A DNA stretch of 64,000 bases, taken from Piromyces finnis (taxonomy: Eukaryota; Neocallimastigomycota; Neocallimastigomycetes; Neocallimastigales; Neocallimastigaceae). Shown here piece after piece: positions 54,454-64,000 of this stretch. The stretch spans positions 930,001-994,000 of the forward strand of contig MCFH01000001.1 in the NCBI GenBank assembly GCA_002104945.1. The letters are read 5' to 3'. Below the pieces are notes generated by a model. It was not told where the DNA came from and did no database searches. It worked only from the letters and a program-made list of their open reading frames with translations. Every line of letters starts with the position of its first letter. Position 1 is the stretch's first letter. A program made the position numbers and the translations under genes.

Positions 54454-55709
54454 TAAATAATAATTAAATAATAGAATAGAAACACAAAGTTAATATTTTT
54501 ATTTATTTAAAAATAATTTTCTTTATTAATTTTAATTTTCATGAAAAGTATTCTTTATGGGGAAACCAAGCTGACCTTTCTCTCCATACTAGTGCTAAAG
54601 CAAATTTAACTAATTTACATAAGATTACTCTTGATGAAATTAAAAAAAGTGATGTAAATTTAATCTCTGATGCTTCATCAAAAATCTGGAATTACGTTTC
54701 TACATTAAAAGGAAAAAGAATTGATTTTATTTTAGATGTATAGTAGAAAAATGAAATCAAAATATGTTTAAATATTTAAAATATTTAATAAAAAAAAAAA
54801 AAACCCTACTTTATATTAATAATAATATTATTATATATATATATATATATAAATTAATTATACTAAATAAAAGAATGCAGGTTATGAAACTTATAATGAT
54901 TTAGTTTTTGCTGATTGGTAAGTAACAATAAATAATAGGAATAATAAAAATAAAATAGGTATAGATATTAATATTAACTGATGTATCACTAAAGGTTAAT
55001 GTCAAAGGGTTTTGCTTCTTCTATTGTTTGGCATTGTAAGCAAATTCCATGGTATGTTAGTGATACTAATATTAAAGATTTCAATTGGATAATAGATACC
55101 TGCATTAACCCACCAGAATCTTTAAATGAATTTGATAATACTAACGTAATTGATATGGCAAAACGTTGGAAATCTTATTTAGAAAACGGTCAATGGATAT
55201 TGAATGATGACATATTTTGGACTTCAAATTACCCATTTAGACATATGGAAACTTTTGCTCCAAAATTATATGAATATTTATCTGAATCATCACTTTTAAT
55301 ATTTAAGGGTGATATGGTATGAATTTTTTTTTTTTTTAAAGTTTTCTCAGAGTTACTATTCTATTTAATAATATTTATTTATTAATTAATTACATAAACA
55401 ACAACAACAACAACAACAACAATAATCAAATTTATACTATAAATACTTATATAGAATTATAGAAAAACAGTATATGATTGCTACTGGCCATTTACAACAC
55501 CATTTATTGAAGCATGTGGTGATTTTGGAAAACCATCATCATCCACCAACAAACCCTTACCACCATATGCTTGTCTTCGTACTTGCAAAGCTGATGTTAT
55601 TGCCGGATTAGAAGAAGGTGTATCAGAAAAATTAGACAAAATATGTAAAGAATGGCTTGTTAATGGAAAATACGGAATTATACAATATAATGATAAATAT
55701 TCAAATTAA
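53419..55709 (+). CDS. DUF89/ARMT1-like damage-control metal-dependent phosphatase
   Basis: Family hydrolyses damaged or excess sugar phosphates (for example fructose-1-phosphate). A carboxyl-methyltransferase activity has also been claimed for human ARMT1. Eight exons: 53419-53523, 53712-53856, 53976-54096, 54239-54416, 54549-54737, 54874-54917, 54995-55316, 55455-55709; 452 residues. Motifs: SLWGNQADLSL (substrate pocket), FILDNAGYETYNDLVFADWL (metal-binding D-N region), HCKQIPWYVSDT, IFKGDMNYRKTVYD (G-D-x-N-Y-R-K) and the C-terminal LRTCKADVIAGL. Exon 3 begins at an AAAG acceptor (53975), because an earlier AAG would run into a stop. The N-terminal helical part is present, so the protein is full length. 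Confidence 0.92.
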
Positions 55710-56185
55710 ACTTTTTTTTTTTTAATTATAAAAAATAAAGAAAATAATAACGAAAATAATAAAAAATTAAATAAATAATAAATAAAAAATAAATAAATAA
55801 AAACATACAAATGTAAAAAAAAAAAAAAAATAAAAAAAAATAATAATAAAATAAGGAAAATCATATATTTATTCAAATGGTTTTATACTTCATCATTATC
55901 CATCTTATTATTTAAATAATTTGTAATTTATTAAATTTTATTTATTTATATGCAAAGAAATTCTTATATTGTTATATATCAGAAAATTAGTATATATATA
56001 TTCATTACATATTTTTTTTTTATATTTTTTATTTTATTTAATATTATATATAATTGGTTTGCTTCATTTTTATTAGAGAACTTTATAAAATATAAATAAA
56101 AAAGTTTTTTTCTCTTCTTTCTTAAGAATTAAATGGTAAAAAAATAATTAAAAAGATTATCCCAATAATAAAACCGTTATGAAAT
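55710..56185. other. Convergent 3' intergenic region
   Basis: Between the ARMT1-like and eIF3L stops. A-rich (55735-55850), no gene. Confidence 0.55.
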
Positions 56186-58582
56186 TTACTTCTTAATGTT
56201 ATTGACCATATCTTCTAACTTGTTAATTTGTCTAATGTATAAATCATTAACTCTGTTAACATTCTTGCTATCCTTAATGTGGATCATATCCTATTTTATG
56301 ATTTATAATATTGATAAGTTTTATTCATTAATCATTTATTCATTCCTTATAATTTTTTTTTTTTTTTAATTTTATACATACTTGTTTTAAGTAGAAGTCA
56401 ATATCAGTGGTTTGAGTGTATTCACCACTCATTAATTCTCCACTTTCCCACTTTCTTTGACGAGTCTTGTGCTTGAATAATATTAATTGATTCCTTTTAA
56501 TTTTTATAATAAATAATATTATTAATATACATTATGGATTACAATTTTTTTTTTATTTCTAACTTTAATGATTTTAAGAGTTACTTACTTGCATTTGTCA
56601 ATACTATCGTAATCTAAGAATTCTCCTAATTTTTGGATATCTAAAGTTTTGTATAACTTTAAGTATGATCTAATAGTTGGAACAAGATATTGGTTGTTGA
56701 TTTCTTCAATGAATATTTTACATTGATGAATAGTTGGTTTCTTTTTATAATATACAATTATACAATAATTATTAGCCACTATATTAAATTATATTTATTT
56801 ATTTTTAATATAAATATTACCATTTGTGTGTTTTCCATAATATCATAGTTTGGAACAGCTGGGTTAATGAACTTTGGACAAGCGTAAGTGAATAATTCTT
56901 CAAATACCTTTAAGTCACTATTTTACAATTTAATTATCATATTTGTTTTAATATTATTAATATTATTAATTTATATATTATTATATAAATTAATTATTTT
57001 AAAATAATTTTTAGCTTTATAAGTTTTATTTTTAATGCCTTACCCTTTTTGCATCTTGCTAAGGTGTTCACCATACTTTTCAACCATGTTACTGTGAGTT
57101 TCTTCATCAATACCTGTTGGGCATAAAGTAATACAGATAGCTAAAAGAGCATACATTTGTTCACTCTTTTTGTTAGTCTATTGATATATAGATAAATGTT
57201 AAAAATGATAAGGTTAATTATATATATTTATAAATGTAAAAATTATAATTCGATTAGTATTTACAGCTTCGTATTGGTAAGAAAGGGTCTTGTAATTCTT
57301 AATACGATTAATGTAGTGAAGAATTGAAGTGAAAGTCTTGATGGCATCAGAATATCTTCTCATCATCATGTAAGCAAAACCTAAGTAGTAGTAAGTTGTA
57401 ACATGACAAGCAGAAACTCTAAGGAAAATGTTTCTGGTATGTAATTCAATGTTTTCCATCATTTTTAAAGCAAGACTGTAATCACCTAATAAACAGTGAA
57501 CACGGAGTAAACCAATAATACTGAAGTAACCAAGCATCTTGTATAATTGTTTTGAACCAAATTCACCAGCAGCTTCCCTATAAAAATAGTAATATATTAA
57601 TAATTACTATTCTTACTGTCTATGCATATACTACAAAAAAACAACTTACATCATATCACCACCATTCTTATTAACGAGTAATTGTTCGTTAATGTTGGAT
57701 TTTTGAATTAAAGAATATAAAACATTAAGAACATTGTGAACATTCCAAATATCTGGTCTTTCTCTTAAACTCTTTAATTCAATTTCATTCTTACTCTTAA
57801 CCTTGCTTCTGTATTGGCAGAAAGATTGGAATTGGTAAATGAATTCATCAATAATATCCCAAAGCCATTGATTTGGTAATTCTAATTCTACTGGCTTTTC
57901 TGGAGCTTTATTATTTATTTTATCATAGAATATTTTTTATTAATGATTAGTTACATTAAATTAAATATAAATTTTTTAATATTTACCTAAAATATAGTTG
58001 AAAAGATCACAGTAGTTAAGGTATGAGTTGAAACGATCATTAATAGTTGGAGTTAATTTAGCATAGATATGTCTGTAGTATAATTCCTTGTATAAAATAA
58101 GGAAAATGGCATCTGATAATAATATAATTATTATTAATAATTATGAAATTTTGTTTATTAAAAAAATCATTTATTTTATCAAAATATACCATTATTAACT
58201 AAAGGAGCAATGACTTCAGCTTCTGGCCATTGAACATTCTTGTAAAATTGTTCAGTTAATTTATTGTAAGAGTATTCATAAATATTTTGTAAATCATGGA
58301 AAGTGTGTTCAACAAGGATCTTGTGGAAATTTAAAATAAATTTCTTGACTTCATTTGGAATTTTTATTTCTTGTTGTTGCTTATATTGCTTTTCAAGTTC
58401 TTCTTGGAATTCTTCTAAAAATATTTGAATAACATTTTATTTATTTTTTTTAATTTTTGATTGACAAAAATCTTATTTTAATTATAAAAATTTTTACCAT
58501 CGAATTCATCATCTTGAGAGTAAGCAGCTGGAATTTCACCATCCTTGGAGGCATCATTGATGTCTTCGTAAAACATATCCAT
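56186..58582 (-). CDS. EIF3L: Eukaryotic translation initiation factor 3 subunit L
   Basis: PCI-domain subunit of the eIF3 octameric core; present in animals, plants and many fungi, absent from budding yeast. Ten exons: 58582-58498, 58414-58190, 58112-57987, 57905-57650, 57577-57265, 57177-57044, 56917-56821, 56740-56589, 56493-56382, 56290-56186; 534 residues. Characteristic stretches: [135 protein letters not shown] and FIRQ-like [10 protein letters not shown] at the end. Exon 9 was started at 56493 so that the frame reads NQLILFKHK, matching the family QLLVFKHK. Coding sequence has a mild C-ending codon bias, as in RPS5. Confidence 0.95.
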
Positions 58583-59910
58583 GTTTGAGATTTATGCAAT
58601 TAAATTACTTTTTATTTATAAATTTAGAATATTATAAAAATTCGATTTTTTAATTAGTATTTTATAAAATTATAAATATATTGTTATATATATTTACTGT
58701 TTTATGAATTTTTGACATATTGATGTTAATATTTATTTATAATTTAATATATTTTAAAATATACATTATTTTTTTATATTAATATATTAACATTAACATT
58801 GTTGAGATGCATATTTAAATTGTATTAAGCTTTTAATTACTTTTCATATATTTTAAATGTTGGAATATTTTTATTTTATTGATAATTTTATTTTTATATT
58901 GTTTTTATTCCACATTACTACGATTATTTCGGTTTTTTTTTTTTGATTGATATTTTAAAATTATTTTTATAAACATTAAAAATAAATTTACATCAAAAAC
59001 AGTTTTGTAATTATCGGATATATATATTGAAAAAAATATTATATATCATTTTCATGATTCATCAATTCAGTTTTCTTTATTTTAAATTATTTATTGGTAT
59101 GTGTAATTATAGTTTATATAAATTTTATATATTTTTTTTATTTAATCCATTTTAAATATTTATTCAATTGATTCTTACTTTGAAAAATAAAAAACTTTAG
59201 TAAAAATTAGATTAAATAAATTATTTCAAATCAATAATTTATTTTTTCTTTTGTGTAGTGTAGAAAAAAAAAAAAAAAATTACCTAAGTTTATTGTTATT
59301 AATAAATCAATAATTAATTTTTCAAATATATTATAATAAAAATTATTTACTATAACAATTTTAATACATATTACATATATTATATATTATTTATAGTGTA
59401 ACTGTACATTTTATTTTCAAATATTCATATTAACTGATTATGGTTGGATTATATTAGACCAATCAAAATGGTTGATATTTTTTTATATTTTAGTATATTA
59501 TGTTACGGTTTTAAATACATTATGTATTATAATGTATTTATTATTGTGAAAAATATATTGTTAAACTGTATTTTTATTATTTTAATAAAGTACTTTAATA
59601 AATTATAATTTTAATGACTTATTTTATAATAAAAAATAAAATTTGTTAAAATGATGCTTATTTTCATTTAGTATATTACATAATGGAAAATAAAATCTAA
59701 ATATTATTATGCTTATTGATTTAGCTTTTTATTTTCATTCAAGAAAAAGTATAGTTTTAAAATACAAAATATATTCATTTTTAGTATTTTCATATGTTGT
59801 TATTTACCTATGCATTTATACCAAATAAAATTAATGTAATAAAAAATATTACTTTGTAATAAATATTTAATTTAAATAAGCTATAAATAAATAAGTGGAT
59901 TTTTATGAAA

Positions 59911-59965
<55 letters not shown>

Positions 59966-61073
59966 ATGAATGAATAAATAAATGAATAAATAAATAAATG
60001 AATGAATAGATAAATGAATAAATAAAAATAAAAATAAAAAATACTTTTATAATAATAACTACACATAATAATAAATAAGATTTATATATTTAAAATTTAT
60101 TAAAAGTCACTATTATTATTAAAATATAACAAATAATCTAATAATTAATAATTAATGTAATATTATAAAAAAAGATAATATAAAATTTTTTATTAAAAAT
60201 ATATATATATTTTTAAAATATTTAAAAAAAAGATAAAGAAATTTCAATATATATTTTAAAAGTATAGATTATATTTATTTTTAAATATTATTCTAATTTT
60301 AAAATATATTACTCTTTTTTTTTAATTATAAGAAAGAGAAAAAAGTAATTATAAAAAAGAGAAAATAAAGCAGTAAGAGAAAGAGTTTGATCCTAATTAT
60401 TTATTTTATAAATATTTTTTTTTTCAAATTATATATTATTCTTTTAATTAAATTTTAATAAAATTTTATATATTCTCTTTCTCTCTCTTTGTTCTTCCCT
60501 TTTATTTTTCTTCTTTTTCAGTAAAAATATAGATAATATCGAATATATACACTTCTAATAGATTATATATATAATATTAAAACTTTTAATATATGAAGGC
60601 TTGAAATTTTATATATATATTATTTTTATATAAGAAATAAATTTTATAAAATTTATTAAAAAAAAAAAATAGAATTATCGAGCTTATAAGACTATTTGCA
60701 TCAAAGGAAAAGAAAAGAATAATAAAGTAAATATTTTAATTCAGTAATAATTATGTCAATAATTTTATTATTATATTAATTGTAATAAATAAATAAATAA
60801 ATACAACATTATGTTTAAGAAGTAAGAAATAAAGTGGATTATAAATCATAAATACAAAATTATTGGAGTAAACAAAAAACAATTTTTAATTTAATTTAAT
60901 GATAACAATAACAATATTACCAAAAATATTAAAGTATAAAATATATATTAAAATGAGACAATAATTACATTGTGAATAATATAACATTATAAAATATATA
61001 TTATAAAATTTCTAGTTTAATGATTCAAAATTTTAAATATATATGTATAACGAGAATATATTAATGTATATTT

Positions 61074-61105
<32 letters not shown>

Positions 61106-61541
61106 TAGGTTTTATTTTTATTATTTTTTTTTTGAAGAGACAATTTTTTAACAATATTATCTTATCAAAAATAATAAACAAAGCATTTCTATGTTATTTA
61201 TTAGATTGAATGAACAAAAAACATCAGCAAATATTTGTATTATCAATAATTCAAACAATAAAAATAAGGATTTTATTTAAACAAAATATACTTTAGTATA
61301 TAAATAATAATTTTCAACAACAACATTTTTAATATTATTATTTTAACTGAAATATCAAAAAAACTCAATATTATTTCTTAAATAAAAACATTGTATTACA
61401 AATCGTTATATTATCAAAGCCTTTATTTTAGATAAAATATACTTAAAAACAATTTATAATTTGGATTTAAGTATTTTAAAATAATACAGTTACTATATAA
61501 TTTTAAGAAATTAAATCATTTTAATCAAAGTTTAAACAATA
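58583..61541. other. Long intergenic region
   Basis: 3 kb between divergent eIF3L and WNK-like genes. It holds a CCAAT at 59460-59464, an AAAT microsatellite (59908-60027) and pyrimidine/purine patches (about 60330-60385 and 60475-60520). No coding exon or known RNA was found; upstream non-coding exons of the kinase are possible. Confidence 0.5.
59908..60027. repeat. AAAT tetranucleotide microsatellite
   Basis: About 30 units, with AATG variants in the 3' half (from about 59965). Confidence 0.93.
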
Positions 61542-64000
61542 ATGGAAGGTAGACCTCGTCTTCCCTCTTATGGGACTACACGAAATTCAGAATATCAATA
61601 TGGTGTTAGTCGTGATTATGCAATTTCTTCATTAGTTGTTCCAAATTCAGAACATATTGATTTATCAAAACATTCAACAGAAAAAATTATTGAATTAAGC
61701 CCAAATAAAAGATATGCAAAAGTAACTATTTTCATTTTTATTTTAGTTAATTAGGAAGTTTTTTTTATAATGATTTAGAAATATAATAAAAGCATAAAGA
61801 TTCATGAGATAAAAAAATAAACAAGAAATAGATCTATAATTTATTTAAAAATGAAAAGGAGAAGAAATAATCATCAATAAATAATAGAATAAAATATTAT
61901 CATAAATAAATATATATATATAAAATAAATATGTTTAGATATAATATATTTTATAAATTTTATAAAGAATTATAAAAGAATAACTTTTTATAATTTAATA
62001 TTGAAATTAAAGATAACTAAAAGAGGAAAAAATAATAGAAAAAATTTATAACTGAGATAATATATAAATAAATGTTTTATATTTTCCATTAATTCTTCAT
62101 TTATATAATAATTAGCTTAATTGTATTCTTGGAAAAGGGGCTTATAAAGTTGTATATAAAGCTCTTGATAGAGAAGAAGGTTATGAAGTAGCATGGAATG
62201 GATGTCAGGTATAAAAAATTAAATATTGAATATAATTTTTATAAATTATTATAAGTAAAATTAACCTTAAAAATACAAATTAAGACTTCGAAAGCTGAAT
62301 ATATGGAATTAAATGATGAAATTGAAATCTTAAAGAGAGTTAGACATCCAAATATTATTAATTTCCATGTAAGCATATTATAATTTAAATATAAATTAAT
62401 ATATTTAATTATATAATTAAAATGTAATATTAAAATAATTATACAATAGGATTGTTGGTATAATAATACTGAAATTGTTTTTATTACAGAATTGATGACA
62501 TCTGGCACTCTTAGAGAGTAAATATATTTTTTATAAAATTTAAAATTTCATTCGATTATTTTATTTATATATAAAGATAATAAACGGAATTAAGTGTGCT
62601 ATATTGAATTTTTATATTAATTATTATATATTCTATATAAATTGCTTTTTTTCTTATAGATATATTCATAAACTCCAAATATTAAATCTTAAAATTATAA
62701 AACGATGGTCACGTCAAATATTGAAGGGATTGTTATATTTACATTCTCATGTACCACCAATTATTCATCGTGATATTAAGGTATTATCAAATATGATAAT
62801 ATATATAACATATAAATAAATAATTGTTTATTAAAATTCATTATTTATTTCATTTTATATTAATATAAAGTGTGATAATATATTTATTAATGGGGCTCAT
62901 GGTGAGGTTAAAATTGGTGATTTGGGTATTGCAAAAATGAAGAAAGGAAAGAACTATACTGTAATAGGAACACCAGGTAAATTTATTATTTTTCTTTTTA
63001 AATTTAATACAATATATAAATTCTAATTTTTTTTTAATAATTTAAAAAATAGAATTTATGGCACCAGAAATGTATGATGAAAAAGGATATAGTGAAAAAG
63101 TTGATGTTTATGCTTTTGGAATGTGTTTACTTGAAATGGTAAAATATAAAATACCTATATACTGAATTGATTGATATAGAATTATTAAATATATATTATA
63201 TTTTTTATAATAGGTTACTGGTGAATATCCATATAGTGAATGTAAAAATGCTGCACAAGTTTATAAAAAGGTAACTTCTGGAATAAAACCCGAATGTTTA
63301 GATAAAGTAACGGAACCACAAGTATTAGATATAATAAATAATTGTTTATTACCTGAAAATGAAAGGTATTATTATCTTTATAAAATACCAAAATTATCAA
63401 TAAGTATACATTAATTTATATTGTAATTAATGTATTATTTATAAATATAAAATATATAGATGGAGTGTTCAACAACTATTAGAGACACCATTCTTGTTGG
63501 CTGAGCCAGAAGTTTTATTATTATCAACAAATGATCAAAAGAATCATCTTACCATGCAAGTTGTATTTAAAGGCATGGATAGATTATCGGTTAAATTTGA
63601 ATTTAATGTTGATACTGATACTGCAGAAGATGTTGTTAACGAAATGGTAATTTTAAATTATTAAAATGAATATTATAATGATTTGAAATAGACTATAAAA
63701 TATGATATTAAAAGTTCCCCCCTTTTTTTTATTATGATTAATAGATAGAGGAACAAGTTATTCCTGAAAGATACCAACAATTAATTACATCAGAAATTAA
63801 TAGAATTTTAAGAGAATTAAATAAATATGCTCCAGGAACAGAAGATGGCAAAGATGATAGTCATCATATATGGAAGAGAGAAACAGCAATGGAAAAAGAA
63901 TTAGCTGCTGCTGATGACAGAGCATTGGAAGCAGAAAGAAGAGCTTTTATATTAGAACAACAATTGGCAGAAAAAGAAAGAAAATTGGAAAATGAAAAAA
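61542..64000 (+). CDS. WNK-type protein kinase, 5' part
   Basis: WNK kinases sense chloride and cell volume and act through SPAK/OSR1-type kinases. Exons: 61542-61721, 62116-62208, 62285-62368, 62450-62517, 62660-62780, 62871-62976, 63053-63138, 63214-63365, 63460-63646, then 63745 to the window end; the gene continues outside. Kinase domain about residues 60-310. The glycine loop [10 protein letters not shown] carries the WNK-type lysine, and VAWNGCQ lacks the usual subdomain II lysine, as in all WNKs. HRDIKCDNIF, GDLG (DLG not DFG), [11 protein letters not shown] and [10 protein letters not shown] are intact. An OSR1-C-like autoinhibitory segment follows ([24 protein letters not shown]), then a coiled coil ([24 protein letters not shown]) at the window edge. 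Confidence 0.93.

Noticed and set aside
56460-56475. CAAG acceptor directly before CACAAGACT in eIF3L
   Set aside because: Phase does not fit; starting the exon at 56493 keeps the frame and adds the conserved QLxLFKHK segment.
59881-60066. Tandem FIYL-type frame on the minus strand
   Set aside because: Translation of the AAAT microsatellite only.

Overview
The window is eukaryotic nuclear DNA of extreme A+T content. It has short AT-rich GT-AG introns, long poly-A/poly-T runs and Asn/Ser-rich coding tracts. The gene set (eIF3L, RPS5, DIM1, DOT1, myotubularin, MON1, RhoGDI) is eukaryotic, and the first gene is the C-terminus of an oxygen-sensitive class III ribonucleotide reductase. Together these point to a strictly anaerobic eukaryote, most likely an anaerobic gut fungus (Neocallimastigomycota). 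That assignment is inference from composition and gene content; a poly-Asn amoebozoan is the main alternative.

Layout. 1-1005 nrdD 3' part (+). 2154-5509 myotubularin (+). 5991-8886 MON1 (-). 10020-11289 CDKN3-like phosphatase (-). 12890-13636 intronless bacterial-type metallo-beta-lactamase-fold hydrolase (-). 14130-14983 RPS5 (+). 15551-21261 a full-length, uninterrupted non-LTR retrotransposon with exact target-site duplications (+). 23463-27647 a giant Asn/Met-rich protein (+). 28531-31021 WD40 protein (-). 32116-33543 DIM1 (-), divergent from 34629-37903 DOT1 (+). 38480-41431 AFG2B/SPATA5L1-like double AAA ATPase (+). 42596-45919 LRR plus PP2C-like protein (+). 46596-49340 WRAP53/TCAB1-like WD40 (+). 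49988-51154 RhoGDI (-). 53419-55709 DUF89/ARMT1-like phosphatase (+). 56186-58582 eIF3L (-). 61542-64000 WNK-type kinase, cut by the window end (+). Exon borders were set by hand from GT-AG sites, reading-frame phase and family alignment from memory. Every multi-exon model that is complete in the window closes in frame.

How the genes fit together. There are no operons. Several genes share themes: ribosome production and translation (RPS5, DIM1, AFG2B-like, eIF3L), endosome/vacuole traffic (myotubularin, MON1), chromatin and nuclear RNP (DOT1, WRAP53-like) and signalling (RhoGDI, WNK, CDKN3-like, LRR-PP2C). Two genes (nrdD and the MBL hydrolase) look bacterial in origin.

Most notable: (i) the intact LINE, whose 5' end is a tandem array of 124-bp units, each able to fold into three hairpins, with two of the four unit-to-unit differences preserving pairing; (ii) the AFG2B-like ATPase, whose two AAA domains carry complementary defects (D1 lacks the arginine-finger segment, D2 has Gln in place of the Walker B Glu); (iii) an LRR-PP2C protein that has lost a metal ligand. 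No tRNA, rRNA or CRISPR was seen.
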